NCBI GenBank assembly: GCA_934454585.1
Contig: CAKSFP010000028.1
Span: forward strand, 1-34,553
Length of the DNA: 34,553 nt
From: an uncultured Clostridia bacterium
GTDB taxonomy: Bacteria > Bacillota > Clostridia > UMGS1810
Direction of reading: 5' to 3'
Under the pieces are notes generated by a model. It saw nothing but the letters and a program-made list of their open reading frames with translations, searched no databases and was not told the origin of the DNA. Of this stretch, positions 1 through 13,237 are shown one piece after another (the first letter of the stretch is position 1; each line of letters starts with the position of its first letter). Position numbers and translations under genes: made by a program.

Positions 1-27
1 CGCAAAAGACTGGTTACTGCCATTCTC

Positions 28-97
28 ACTATTATACTCGTTATAATAGTTTGCACTATAAAAGCACAATAACCGCCTCTGCCAAGACGGTTATTGT
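28..97. repeat. Two small hairpins at the window edge
   Basis: ACTATTAT at 28-35 pairs with ATAATAGT at 43-50. ACAATAACCG at 66-75 pairs with CGGTTATTGT at 88-97 across a 12-nt loop. On the minus strand the second is followed by GCTTTTAT, which could be a weak terminator. No gene is visible beside them, so their role is unknown. Confidence 0.4.
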
Positions 98-161
98 AAT
101 ATAACATTTTCGTCGAGGCATAACCGTTTGAGGTCTTGCCTTCTTTATGTTTTTAGTATAC

Positions 162-200
162 ATCACCTTTGGCGATTTGTCAATGGTGATTTTTTGTTTT
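162..200 (+). terminator. Possible intrinsic terminator
   Basis: ATCACC (162-167) pairs with GGTGAT (185-190) and is followed directly by TTTTTGTTTT. The stem is short and the loop is 17 nt, so it is weak. It would serve a plus-strand gene lying left of the window. Confidence 0.35.
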
Positions 201-221
201 GTAAGATTCGTTTTAATTTTC

Positions 222-247
222 GGGCGACCACACAGGGTCGCCCCTAC
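222..247 (-). repeat. GTAGGG-palindrome repeat, copy 1
   Basis: Read on the minus strand this is GTAGG followed by GGGCGACC and, after 6 nt, its complement GGTCGCCC. It is one of six units in the window made of GTAGGG plus a palindrome whose sequence differs between copies (222, 299, 446, 558, 18714, 18779). Confidence 0.7.
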
Positions 248-298
248 AAAGTGCATTAACGAAGTATTGCCGCAAGTGCGAATTTGTGCGTTAATCGC

Positions 299-327
299 GG
301 GTCGATGAGGTCATCGACCCCCCTACC
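299..327 (-). repeat. GTAGGG-palindrome repeat, copy 2
   Basis: GGGTCGATGA (299-308) and TCATCGACCC (311-320) form a 10-bp inverted repeat. It is followed by CCCTACC, so on the minus strand it reads GGTAGGG plus palindrome. It has the same architecture as copy 1 but a different palindrome. Confidence 0.7.
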
Positions 328-445
328 GCCTTAATACAAGGTTCATCGCAAGAAAAAACATATTAAAGGCAAAGAAATGTGTAAATATTGCGGAACGACA
401 TCCCCAAAATTATTTTAATCTTAAAATAAATTAAATCATTTTTTG

Positions 446-473
446 CGGAACGACACACAGGTCGTTCCCTACA
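446..473 (-). repeat. GTAGGG-palindrome repeat, copy 3
   Basis: GGAACGAC (447-454) pairs with GTCGTTCC (461-468), followed by CTAC. The 28-nt unit is the exact reverse complement of the unit at 558-585. A partial, undeveloped copy (GCGGAACGACA) lies near 390-401. Confidence 0.75.
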
Positions 474-557
474 GTTATTAACAAAAGAGCGCAATTATCA
501 GACAGTTTGTCGGCAAAGAGCATCTCTTAACTCCTCATTGCAATTCTTCGTCTGTCG

Positions 558-585
558 GTAGGGAACGACCTGTGTGTCGTTCCGC
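558..585 (+). repeat. GTAGGG-palindrome repeat, copy 4
   Basis: This is an exact inverted copy of the unit at 446-473, 84 nt away. The two units together form a large inverted repeat around 474-557. Confidence 0.75.
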
Positions 586-664
586 TGCAAAGATATCTAT
601 CAGATTGAAAGTATAATCAAGCCATACGCACAGAATGACAAATTACATGGGGCGATGAATAAAT

Positions 665-745
665 CCCTCCGTCAGCCTTTTGTCCTAATATTTTATAAAA
701 AATATTAGGACGGCTGCCACCTCCCTTTAGCGAGGGCGGCTTTCG
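665..745. repeat. Nested palindromic intergenic repeat
   Basis: The outer part, CCCTCCGTCAGCC (665-677), is matched by GGCTGCCACCTCCC and a following AGCGAGGG, a layout I recognise as a common clostridial intergenic repeat. Inside its loop sits a perfect 13-bp inverted repeat, GTCCTAATATTTT (682-694) with AAAATATTAGGAC (699-711), as if one palindrome were inserted into another. Confidence 0.6.
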
Positions 746-764
746 TTTGGGCGGAATTTGCGCA

Positions 765-795
765 TAAGAAAAGAGCCGGACAAAAGTCCGGCCCC
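765..795 (-). terminator. Terminator of the S-layer gene
   Basis: On the minus strand GCCGGAC (complement of 786-792), a TTTT loop and GTCCGGC (complement of 775-781) are followed by TCTTTTCTT. It lies about 35 nt past the stop codon of the SLH gene. Confidence 0.85.
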
Positions 796-829
796 TCTCA
801 TTTATTAAGTGATGTCAAGTAATTATGAA

Positions 830-3800
830 TTACTCAAAATCTTCTTCAGCTACAGGAACTTCAACTACAGGAGTTTCTTCCTTAACTTCTTCTTTAACCT
901 CAGTCTTAGTAGAAGCTGTGGAAGCTGTCGGGTTAGCGGAGTTCTTTGTAGTAAATGCTGTTGCGCTGTTCTCTCTCCTATTGAAAGAGTAGATGTCAAC
1001 TACATCGCCATCATAAAGCTTAGCAAAGATAAATGTGCACTCAGTAACATTGCCGCTGTTATCCTTTGTAGCTTTGTCAACATAGTCGCCATTCCAATCG
1101 CCAGCTTCAACATAGTTGTTCTTACCATACTTGTAAGAATACTCGTTTACACCATTACCAACAACGAGAGTTGTGGTTGTGCCGTTAGCGATAACATCAA
1201 CAACCTGCTTGCCGCCCTTCTTGCTGATTGTGTCGATGTAACCAAATACATAATCAACACCATCGCTCATATCGGTGTTACCATCGAAGTCTGAACCATA
1301 AGCAGCCTTAAACGCACCCGGGATAACAAATCCGGCAGATTTATTAGCAACCTGAGCAAGAATTACATAGTCATCTACAACGCCTTCGCTGTTTGCATTA
1401 GCAACAAATATGTCACCTTTTGCAAGTGAAGTGTATATCTTCATACCAGCCTGTGTGTCAGAATCATCTGTAAATGTAAGAGTCTTAACATCTGTATCCC
1501 CAGGACCATAGTAAGATACCACATAAGAATCCTGGTTGCCAAGTGTAGACTTTCTTACGCTCTCAACAACATTTACACCAGCCTCAGGATTGAACTTAGT
1601 ATCACCTGCGCTGATAACGAATACTTTCCATTCGTTGCTGGAGTTACCCTTAGCAGCAACATAACCTGCATACTCACCCTCGTCAACAAGTGCAGAAAGT
1701 GTTGTTACATATGCATCATCAATATCATCACTGTCAAGGTTGAATACTACAACTGCATCATCAAGTACCTTGTTGTCAATCTTACCGGTTGACTCTTTGT
1801 ACTCTTTCTTTGCTGTTGCCGAACCAACTGCTGTTGCATCTGTCTTAACTTCTACAGACTTAAGCTCGTTGTCAGATGTAACCTTGTACTCAACAACATT
1901 CTTAGAAGCGTCTGTCTTAAAGTAGTTAGCACCTGCAGGTGTACTACCGTTAGCTGCTTTGTAGAGAGAAAGCTCAGCCTCAGAACCTGTACCACCGTTT
2001 GAATATGTTACAGAACCGTTAGTAAGTGCTGTGTTGCTCTTATCAGTATAAGTGAATGTCTTATACAGATCGAATGTTACAACACCCTGATCCTGTGTGA
2101 GCATCTTAACCTGCCATCCCTTATCAAAGGAATTTCCGTTATTGTACTCAGCCTGGAGGATGTAACCATACTTGGTGTTACCGCCGGCAGTACCGTCAAA
2201 TCCGATTACTTTGCCGTTGATATCAAGGTAGAATGTACCCTCTGTATCAAGCTTAGTAGAAGCGTTTGCTGCACCATAGTTGTCAATGATATCATCTTCG
2301 TTGCCATCAGCAAAGCCGTTTGTTGTGTACTCATACTTAGTACCATCGATGTAGAACTCGCCGTTGTCATCATCAGCTCCGTCAATCTTACCGGTTACGG
2401 TGTTTGCACCGAGGTCGATAATTGTGATCTTGTTACCATTATTAGCAAAAGATTTTGCTTCCGGAACCTTTATAGCACCAGCATCAAGTGTTACTGTCTT
2501 AGGCTCAACATACATAGCAAGCACATCTTTTTCTTTGACATCTTCAAGTTTGATTGCGTTGCCATCTTTATCCTGGAGATTTACAACCTGATTCTTATCG
2601 GAAGAATCAAATTTTACATAGTCAACGAGGAGGTTGATTCTCTCTTTAGAGATTTCAACATCATCTACGATACCGTGCTGATATACAGTGATAAGAACTC
2701 TATCATAGTACTTGTCATCTGTGTTCTCAACAAACTCGATTGTAGCATCAATGCCATTAAGAAGCGTGGTCAGATCAGCACCCGTTGTATAGTTGATGAG
2801 AGCGCCTGTTCCTGTTGCAGGAAGTTCATAACCATTTACATAGATAGGAGCATTTGCTTCAACATCAATCTTAGTTGTCTTTGTTGCTTCAGATGTCTCA
2901 TAATACTCAACTACTTCTCTATCTTTGCTGATTGTTGCAGCACCAGACTTGAGGTCTTCAGCATCAATCTTAAGAGTTGTGCCAATACCGGAAGCTGTGA
3001 TGTAAACTACATCATAGTCAGACTTACCAGCTTTGTAAACATATACATCTACGCTCTGCTGGAGATAAGCATCAACATTAACGCCGTTGGTGTCAAAAGA
3101 AATGGTCTTTGTACCAGCAGCAACAGCCGGATCTACATCACCCTTGCTACCAACATAACCAAACTCATAGTCGTCAGAAGCTTCTGTAAGTTTGAGTTCC
3201 ATTGTGCCTTCGGAAGCATCAACGCTGTTTACAACACCTGTTGCCTTGTAGATGTCCATCTTGGTGAGGAGTGTTGTGTAGTTGTCATAATCGTCGAGTA
3301 CTTCGTACTTGGTGTCAGTACCGAAACCGGTCTGATCCATGTTAGCTACTTCGAGAGCATTAGCAGTAAGCTGAGCTACTGTGCTTCTGAGAGCAGCAGT
3401 GTCTGTGCCCGAAGAAGAAACATTAGCTGTGATCTTAGTGCTGTTAGCAACTGTGAGGTAACCTGTGGGGTAACCACCTCTTGAAGCTGCCATCGGCTCA
3501 TAACCGAGTGCAACAACGAGCATCTTAACAGCCTCGGCATATGTTACATTGCCTTCCGGATCGAAGATGCCGTTTCCTTTACCGTTTACGATACCCTGCT
3601 GTGAAGCGAGGTTTATGTAACCGGTAGCCCAGTGGTCAGCAGCAACATCTGTGAAGATGGTAGCGCCCTTCGCACTGTTTGCAGCATTCTCCATTCCCAA
3701 TGCACGGCATACAACAGCAGCATATTCTGCTCTTGTGATGGTGTTGTCGGGATTGAAGTTGCCGTTCTCGTCGCCCTGAAGAATTTCAAGAGCTGACAAG

Positions 3801-3922
3801 AGTTCAACCGCACTTGCATAGTTTGCATCAGCGTCTACATCCGGATAGCTTGCGAAAGCTACTGTTGTAAGCACCATTGTAAGAGCTATTACGAGTGCCA
3901 AAACCTTTTTGAGATTTTTCAT
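830..3922 (-). CDS. S-layer homology (SLH) domain surface protein
   Basis: A secreted protein of 1030 residues, probably part of the S-layer or another abundant surface coat held on secondary cell-wall polymer. Residues 1-24 form a signal peptide (KNLKK, hydrophobic core, likely cleavage after AFA). Two clear SLH repeats follow, about 27-72 and 90-138, each with the pattern F/Y-x-D-V, A-x-x-L...G-I-x-G, FxPxxxxTxAE; a degenerate third may extend to about 200. The remaining roughly 800 residues are rich in D, N, G, T and V, without recognised domains, and end in an acidic E/V/P-rich tail. The ATG at 3922 was chosen because AGGAGG lies 11 nt upstream; a TTG 9 nt earlier would sit only 2 nt from that site. 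It stands alone with its own promoter and terminator. Confidence 0.9.
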   Translation of the reverse strand: MKNLKKVLALVIALTMVLTTVAFASYPDVDADANYASAVELLSALEILQGDENGNFNPDNTITRAEYAAVVCRALGMENAANSAKGATIFTDVAADHWATGYINLASQQGIVNGKGNGIFDPEGNVTYAEAVKMLVVALGYEPMAASRGGYPTGYLTVANSTKITANVSSSGTDTAALRSTVAQLTANALEVANMDQTGFGTDTKYEVLDDYDNYTTLLTKMDIYKATGVVNSVDASEGTMELKLTEASDDYEFGYVGSKGDVDPAVAAGTKTISFDTNGVNVDAYLQQSVDVYVYKAGKSDYDVVYITASGIGTTLKIDAEDLKSGAATISKDREVVEYYETSEATKTTKIDVEANAPIYVNGYELPATGTGALINYTTGADLTTLLNGIDATIEFVENTDDKYYDRVLITVYQHGIVDDVEISKERINLLVDYVKFDSSDKNQVVNLQDKDGNAIKLEDVKEKDVLAMYVEPKTVTLDAGAIKVPEAKSFANNGNKITIIDLGANTVTGKIDGADDDNGEFYIDGTKYEYTTNGFADGNEDDIIDNYGAANASTKLDTEGTFYLDINGKVIGFDGTAGGNTKYGYILQAEYNNGNSFDKGWQVKMLTQDQGVVTFDLYKTFTYTDKSNTALTNGSVTYSNGGTGSEAELSLYKAANGSTPAGANYFKTDASKNVVEYKVTSDNELKSVEVKTDATAVGSATAKKEYKESTGKIDNKVLDDAVVVFNLDSDDIDDAYVTTLSALVDEGEYAGYVAAKGNSSNEWKVFVISAGDTKFNPEAGVNVVESVRKSTLGNQDSYVVSYYGPGDTDVKTLTFTDDSDTQAGMKIYTSLAKGDIFVANANSEGVVDDYVILAQVANKSAGFVIPGAFKAAYGSDFDGNTDMSDGVDYVFGYIDTISKKGGKQVVDVIANGTTTTLVVGNGVNEYSYKYGKNNYVEAGDWNGDYVDKATKDNSGNVTECTFIFAKLYDGDVVDIYSFNRRENSATAFTTKNSANPTASTASTKTEVKEEVKEETPVVEVPVAEEDFE

Positions 3923-4039
3923 AATTCTCAAATCCTCCTTAATAAATTTTTGAAAGAGTTAAAACATTAATGTCGCACCGCACCTCTCTCCTTATACAAT
4001 ACAACACTTTTGCCGAGGGATTGCCTCAGCTTTGCATTG

Positions 4040-4069
4040 ATTATAACACCGAGATGATGTAATAGTCAA
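4040..4069 (-). promoter_or_regulatory. Promoter of the SLH gene
   Basis: On the minus strand TTGACT (complement of 4064-4069), an 18-nt spacer and TATAAT (complement of 4040-4045). It predicts a 5' leader of about 110 nt. The rest of 4070-4440 holds no gene; a CCTCATCCGCC...GGTGACGCC palindromic patch lies near 4308-4340. Confidence 0.75.
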
Positions 4070-4443
4070 TGCAGTATTTGTTGTTGTAACGAAATTGTAA
4101 TGATAGGGCAAACTATGTTACAATTTTGCTACAGCAGCCAAACAAACACGCAGCGTTTTCGGTTTCCCAAAATATGCGCTACTATATTTTATATTTTATT
4201 TCCCGAAATGTCAATGGATTTTGTGACAAAGTTTTCACCGTTTTTTTAGGGATTATTGTTATATAAAGCAAAGAGGGGGTTGTTCACGCTTGCATGCAAG
4301 CTGCACCTCATCCGCCGCCATTCGGTGACGCCTGTCTCGGCTCCGCCCCGGCCGGCGATTGAATCTCTCCTGCGCATTTTTCACATGACTGTTATGTTTC
4401 ATACTGAATTTACAAATGCAATCTTATAATGACAAATATTCTA

Positions 4444-4473
4444 TTGACTTCGATAAAAATATCGTGTTATACT
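4444..4473 (+). promoter_or_regulatory. Promoter of the AraC-family gene
   Basis: TTGACT (4444-4449), an 18-nt spacer, and TATACT (4468-4473). Transcription would begin near 4480. This rules out the longer in-frame start at 4429 and supports the ATG at 4510. Confidence 0.7.
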
Positions 4474-4509
4474 AACATAAAGTATAATTATTTTATTGTC
4501 GGAGGAAAA

Positions 4510-5328
4510 ATGGACACTTCATATCATGAGAGAATATCACGGGGCACACCCCAATTTCCGCTTGAATTATACGAGATAGATTATACCCACCCGAGGTATA
4601 AAATGCAAATGCACTGGCACAATGATTTTGAAATTATCCGTGTTATATGCGGCACGCTGCTGCTAAAGCTTAACGACTGTGAATTCAGTGTTACGGAAGG
4701 TCAGAGCGTATTTGTGCCGAGCGGAATTATACACAGCGCCGAACCTGTAAAATGTCGGTATGATTGTATTGTGTTTTCGCAGTCTTTGCTTTATAACACA
4801 AAGATGTGCAAAAATCTTGTAAACTCATATATGCAAAAAGCGGTTGTATATAAAAACGATAAGAATATTAACATTCTCTTTGATTTTATGAAGCAAAAAC
4901 CGCACGGATTTGAGCTTGACATTTCGGCAATTTTATATCTTATAGCGGCGGATATTATCAAGAACAACAACGGAGAATCCGTCGCCCCTAATGAAAAACT
5001 GGAGAAAATAAAACCGGCAATGCAGATGATTGAGGAAAATTTCATGTCAAAAATAACATTGGAGGAGCTTGCCCTCTCATGCAAATTAAGCCCTAATTAT
5101 TTTTGCAGGTTTTTCAGAGAAACAGTCGGTCAGACGCCATTTGAATACATAACCGAATACCGCATAAAATCCGCCTGCGAAAGCTTTGCAGACGGCAAAA
5201 AAAGCGTGACGGATGTATGCTTTTCGTGCGGATTTAACGATTTGAGTTATTTTATACATATTTTCAAAAAATATAAAGGCATATCGCCCGGAGATTACAT
5301 TAAATCAGTTCAAACAAACACATTTTAA
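4510..5328 (+). CDS. AraC-family transcriptional regulator
   Basis: A 272-residue cytoplasmic DNA-binding protein. Residues about 30-90 form a cupin-type sensing domain (HWHNDFEIIRV...GTLLLKL...VFVPSGIIH), typical of regulators that bind a sugar or other small effector. Residues about 170-268 hold two helix-turn-helix motifs of the HTH_18 type (ITLEELALSCKLSPNYFCRFF and the region with VCFSCGFNDLSYFIHIFKK). The start at 4510 follows GGAGG by 4 nt and lies downstream of the predicted promoter. It is divergent from the SLH gene, and its downstream neighbour rpoC is convergent, so no metabolic partner gene is adjacent and the effector cannot be guessed. Confidence 0.9.
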   Translation: MDTSYHERISRGTPQFPLELYEIDYTHPRYKMQMHWHNDFEIIRVICGTLLLKLNDCEFSVTEGQSVFVPSGIIHSAEPVKCRYDCIVFSQSLLYNTKMCKNLVNSYMQKAVVYKNDKNINILFDFMKQKPHGFELDISAILYLIAADIIKNNNGESVAPNEKLEKIKPAMQMIEENFMSKITLEELALSCKLSPNYFCRFFRETVGQTPFEYITEYRIKSACESFADGKKSVTDVCFSCGFNDLSYFIHIFKKYKGISPGDYIKSVQTNTF

Positions 5329-5383
5329 CAGCAACCCGTTCTTGCCGCAAAGCCAAATCCGCCGTTTGTCTTTATTAAGCCAA

Positions 5384-5424
5384 AAACACCCCACCGAGAA
5401 TATCACAGTGGGGTGTTTCTTTAA
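5384..5424. terminator. Bidirectional terminator between araC-type gene and rpoC
   Basis: AAACACCCCAC (5384-5394) pairs with GTGGGGTGTTT (5408-5418) in a perfect 11-bp stem. T-rich tracts follow on both strands (TTTCTTTAATT on plus, GTTTTTGG on minus). It can end both the regulator gene and the rpoBC operon. Confidence 0.85.
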
Positions 5425-5435
5425 TTAAAAATCAA

Positions 5436-9182
<3,747 letters not shown>

Positions 9183-9195
9183 ACAGCTTCCTCCT

Positions 9196-12100
9196 TTAAT
9201 TTTCGTCGCCGAACACATCTTCGGCGCTGTCTATACTGCTGTCAATGTCCGAGAAATCGGCACCGCTGAGATCATCTTCATCCGGCTCAGCCTCATCGGA
9301 AAGATCATCCGGCTCCTGAAGGTCGTCGAACGATATAATTTCATCATCCCTGTCCTCATCATCCTCGCCGTCATCCGCATCATCCGATGAAGAACCGAAA
9401 TCGAATCCGCCGAGAACATCGTCAAACAAATCCGTCTCCTTGCCGCTGTCCTTGCGGTCGTCTTTCTCGTCATCGAGATCGAGCATCTCGTAGTCATCAA
9501 ACTTGACCATCTTAACATCGGAATCGTCGTCCTCAAGGTCTTCCTTAATGGCAATCTCGTTGTCATAATCATCGAGCACTCTGACATCAAGTCCAAGACT
9601 CTGCAGCTCTTTGATAAGAACCTTGAACGACTCCGGAATGCCGGATTCGGGCACATTTTCGCCCTTTACGATGCTTTCGTATGTCTTGACTCTGCCGACG
9701 ATATCATCCGACTTGACAGTGAGTATCTCCTGCAAAGTGTATGCAGCACCATATGCCTCCAGCGCCCAAACCTCCATCTCTCCGAAACGCTGACCGCCGA
9801 ACTGAGCTTTACCTCCGAGCGGCTGCTGTGTAACGAGTGAGTAAGGACCTGTGGAGCGCGCATGAATCTTATCGTCTACCAGGTGATGCAGCTTGAGATA
9901 GTACATATAGCCGACAGTTACCGGCGAATCGAAAGGCATACCCGTTATTCCGTCATAGAGAACAGTCTTGCCGTCATCGGGATAACCGGCTTTATTGAGT
10001 GCCTCGATTATGTCTTTCTCGTTCGCACCGTCAAATACCGGTGTGGCAATCTTCCAGCCGAGCGCCTTTGCGGCGTAGCCGAGATGCACCTCAAGCACCT
10101 GACCGATGTTCATTCGGGAAGGCACGCCCAGGGGGTTGAGCACTATCTGAAGCGGTGTGCCGTCGGGCAGGAAAGGCATATCTTCTTCCGGAAGGATTCT
10201 GGATATGACACCCTTATTTCCGTGGCGACCCGCCATCTTGTCTCCGACAGATATTTTTCTTTTTTGCGCTATATAGCATCTTACAAGCTGATTTACTCCG
10301 GGCGGCAGCTCATCGCCGTTTTCACGGGTGAAGATTTTTACATCCACCACGATACCCGCCTCGCCGTGAGGCACTCTGAGCGATGTATCTCTTACATCTC
10401 TCGCCTTTTCGCCGAATATCGCACGCAGAAGTCTCTCCTCCGCACTCAGCTCGGTTTCGCCCTTAGGGGTAACCTTGCCGACAAGGATGTCGCCGCTGCG
10501 CACCTCGGCGCCTATTCTTACTATACCTCTTTCATCTATATCCTTGAGTGCGTCCTCGCCGAGATTGGATATATCTCTGGTGATCTCCTCGGCGCCGAGC
10601 TTGGTGTCGCGCGCCTCGCACTCGTGTTCCTCAATGTGTATGGATGTGAACACATCCTCTTTTACCAGTCTTTCGTTAATGAGCACGGCGTCCTCGTAGT
10701 TATAGCCTTCCCATGTCATAAAGCCGATGAGGATATTCTTGCCGAGGGCAAGCTCACCGTTGCATGTGGACGGGCCGTCTGCTATGATGTCGCCTTTTTT
10801 GATTCTCTCGCCGTTATCAACGATAGGTTTCTGATTTATGCAAGTGCTCTGGTTGGAACGCAGGAACTTGGTGAGACGATAAACCCTCTCCTGTCCGTTG
10901 TCCTCGAGCACGGTAATCTGATCTGCGCCGACTTTTTTTACAACGCCGTCCTCTTTTGCAACAACGCACACGCCGGAGTCTTTTGCCGCTCTGTACTCCA
11001 TACCGGTGCCGACGATAGGCGACTCTGTCTTGAGAAGCGGCACAGCCTGTCTCTGCATATTCGAACCCATGAGTGCGCGGACAGCGTCGTCGTTCTCCAG
11101 GAACGGGATGAGCGCGGTAGCCACGGACACAATCTGCTGGGGCGACACATCGACATAGTCAACCATGTTCGGCTCTACCTCAAGGAACTCGTCTCTGTAG
11201 CGGACGATTACCTTGGATTTGACAAATCTGCCGTTTTCATCAAGCTTTTCACTGGCAGGAGCAACGCGATAGTTGTCCTCGGTGTCGGCAGTCATGTATT
11301 CAATCTCGTCGGTTGCACAGCATTTTTCTTTATCGAACTTTCTGTAAGCGGCCTCGATAAAGCCGTATTCATTAACCCTTGCGTAAGTTGCAAGAGAGTT
11401 GATAAGACCGATGTTCGGTCCTTCGGGAGTCTCTATCGGGCACATTCTGCCGTAGTGAGAATGGTGAACATCTCGCACTTCAAATCCGGCTCTCTCTCTT
11501 GAAAGACCGCCGGGGCCGAGTGCGGAAAGCCTTCTCTTATGCGTAAGCTCCGCAAGCGGATTGTTCTGATCCATGAACTGAGACAGCTGTGATGAACCGA
11601 AGAACTCTTTGATTGCGGATACAACGGGTCTTGAGTTTATAAGCAGCTGCGGAGTAACCGAGGATGGATCCTGGGTTGTCATGCGCTCTCTCACGACTCT
11701 CTCAAGTCTTGCAAGACCTATTCTGAACTGATTCTGGAGCAACTCGCCGACACAGCGCAGGCGTCTGTTGCCCAAGTGGTCTATGTCATCGGTGGTGCCG
11801 ATGCCGTACTCCAGATTGCAGTGATAATTGATGGACGAGAGAATATCGTCCAGTATTATATGCTTGGGGATAAGCTCATCGCGTCTTTCTTCAATGAGAT
11901 TTTTGATCTCCGCCTCATCCTCTGTCGAATCGAGGATCTCGCGCAGGACGCTGTACTTAACCTTTTCGTTTATCTCAAGCTCGGATATGTCAAAGAATAC
12001 GAAATCCTTTATGTCTACCATGTCGTTGGTAAACACTTTCACCTCTTTGTCTTCAACTTTGAGCCAAACGGTGTTTATGCCCGCCCTCTGCATGGAGTCC

Positions 12101-13041
12101 GCCTGTGCCTTGGTGAGCACATCGCCGGCAGAGCCGAGCACCTCGCCCGTCTCGGGGTCAACCACATCTTTTGCAAGCTCGTGATTTCTGATTCTGGGAG
12201 CAAGCGCAAGTTTTTTGTTAAACTTGAATCTGCCTACTTTTGATATGTCATATCTCTTTGCGTCAAAGAGAAGATTGTTGATGAGCGTGGTAGCGCTGTC
12301 AACCGTGGGCGGCTCGCCCGGGCGCAGCTTTTTGTATATCTCAATGAGGGCCTCCTCCGCATTTGTGGTGAAGTCCTTTTCAAGAGTTGCGTTTATCTTC
12401 TCGTCATAGCCGAACACCTCGAGAATCTCGGGGTTCGTGTTAAATCCGAGCGCACGGATAAATGTGGTGACCGGCAGCTTTCTGTTACGGTCTATGCGCA
12501 CGGAGAATATGTCGTTGGAATCAGTCTCATACTCAAGCCATGCTCCGCGGTTAGGTATAACAGTCGCGAAAAACAGTTCTTTACCCGTCTTGTCGTGCTG
12601 CATATCAAAGTATATTCCCGGCGACCTTACAACCTGGCTGACGATAACTCGCTCGGCACCGTTTATGATGAATGTTCCGGAATCGGTCATAAGCGGAAAT
12701 TCGCCCATGAATATCTCCTGATCTTTCACATCGCCCGTCTCGGCGTTGGTAAGGCGCACCTTAATCTTGAGCGGTTTGGAGTATGTTGCGTCCCTGGACT
12801 TGCACTCCTCGATAGGATATTTCGGGTTTTCCTCCAGATAATAATCCAAAAATTCAAGCTTGAGATTACCGGAAAAGTCGCATATGGGAGACACATCGCG
12901 CAGAACCTCCTTAAGGCCTTTGTCAATGAACCACTGATATGAATTTTTCTGCACCTCAATTAAGTTTGGCATCTTAACGATTTCTTCGGTCTTGGAATAA
13001 CACATTCTCTCGTTCTTGCCAAGCTTGATAGGATGTACCAT
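9196..13041 (-). CDS. rpoB: DNA-directed RNA polymerase subunit beta, with acidic C-terminal tail
   Basis: The 1281-residue beta subunit of RNA polymerase. The rifampicin region is LSQFMDQNNPLAELTHKRRL at 486-505, with D491, H501 and S506 in the wild-type state, so no resistance change is seen there. The family core ends about residue 1156 (IKELQSLGLDVRVL). The last 125 residues are unusual: by my count 58 are Asp or Glu and 8 are Lys or Arg. ATG 13041 follows AGGTGA by 8 nt and gives the usual N-terminus MVHPIKLGKNERM; an in-frame start 47 codons upstream lacks family similarity. The rplJ/rplL genes that commonly precede rpoB are absent. Confidence 0.97.
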   Translation of the reverse strand: MVHPIKLGKNERMCYSKTEEIVKMPNLIEVQKNSYQWFIDKGLKEVLRDVSPICDFSGNLKLEFLDYYLEENPKYPIEECKSRDATYSKPLKIKVRLTNAETGDVKDQEIFMGEFPLMTDSGTFIINGAERVIVSQVVRSPGIYFDMQHDKTGKELFFATVIPNRGAWLEYETDSNDIFSVRIDRNRKLPVTTFIRALGFNTNPEILEVFGYDEKINATLEKDFTTNAEEALIEIYKKLRPGEPPTVDSATTLINNLLFDAKRYDISKVGRFKFNKKLALAPRIRNHELAKDVVDPETGEVLGSAGDVLTKAQADSMQRAGINTVWLKVEDKEVKVFTNDMVDIKDFVFFDISELEINEKVKYSVLREILDSTEDEAEIKNLIEERRDELIPKHIILDDILSSINYHCNLEYGIGTTDDIDHLGNRRLRCVGELLQNQFRIGLARLERVVRERMTTQDPSSVTPQLLINSRPVVSAIKEFFGSSQLSQFMDQNNPLAELTHKRRLSALGPGGLSRERAGFEVRDVHHSHYGRMCPIETPEGPNIGLINSLATYARVNEYGFIEAAYRKFDKEKCCATDEIEYMTADTEDNYRVAPASEKLDENGRFVKSKVIVRYRDEFLEVEPNMVDYVDVSPQQIVSVATALIPFLENDDAVRALMGSNMQRQAVPLLKTESPIVGTGMEYRAAKDSGVCVVAKEDGVVKKVGADQITVLEDNGQERVYRLTKFLRSNQSTCINQKPIVDNGERIKKGDIIADGPSTCNGELALGKNILIGFMTWEGYNYEDAVLINERLVKEDVFTSIHIEEHECEARDTKLGAEEITRDISNLGEDALKDIDERGIVRIGAEVRSGDILVGKVTPKGETELSAEERLLRAIFGEKARDVRDTSLRVPHGEAGIVVDVKIFTRENGDELPPGVNQLVRCYIAQKRKISVGDKMAGRHGNKGVISRILPEEDMPFLPDGTPLQIVLNPLGVPSRMNIGQVLEVHLGYAAKALGWKIATPVFDGANEKDIIEALNKAGYPDDGKTVLYDGITGMPFDSPVTVGYMYYLKLHHLVDDKIHARSTGPYSLVTQQPLGGKAQFGGQRFGEMEVWALEAYGAAYTLQEILTVKSDDIVGRVKTYESIVKGENVPESGIPESFKVLIKELQSLGLDVRVLDDYDNEIAIKEDLEDDDSDVKMVKFDDYEMLDLDDEKDDRKDSGKETDLFDDVLGGFDFGSSSDDADDGEDDEDRDDEIISFDDLQEPDDLSDEAEPDEDDLSGADFSDIDSSIDSAEDVFGDEN

Positions 13042-13208
13042 AAAATCACTCACCTCATCTAAAAATAATTGCAAATCATTGCAAAAAAAGCACACAACCA
13101 GTTTCAAAAAAATCTCTTTTTCAGCTAATTTTATTGTATGTACAGGCGGATTTACCGTCACTTTGCACAATCGCAAACACACAAAAACTGATATAACTGC
13201 AATTTACT

Positions 13209-13237
13209 ATACTATCATATACTTCGGAGTTTGTCAA
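13209..13237 (-). promoter_or_regulatory. Promoter of rpoBC
   Basis: On the minus strand TTGACA (complement of 13232-13237), a 17-nt spacer and TAGTAT (complement of 13209-13214). The predicted leader before the rpoB ATG is about 160 nt. I see no obvious terminator hairpin within it. Confidence 0.75.

Noticed and set aside
222..585. CRISPR array
   Set aside because: Repeats are few, differ in sequence, occur in both orientations and lack regular spacers; no cas genes are present.
2675..3484. 269-codon open frame opposite the SLH gene
   Set aside because: It is antisense to a clear secreted protein, with a Cys/Ile-rich nonsense composition.
4429..4509. N-terminal extension of the AraC-type regulator
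   Set aside because: The predicted promoter lies inside it, and a good ribosome binding site precedes the ATG at 4510.
9862..11502. 546-codon open frame opposite rpoB
   Set aside because: It lies wholly antisense to the conserved rpoB coding sequence, has no ribosome binding site and no recognisable domain. It is a codon-bias shadow.
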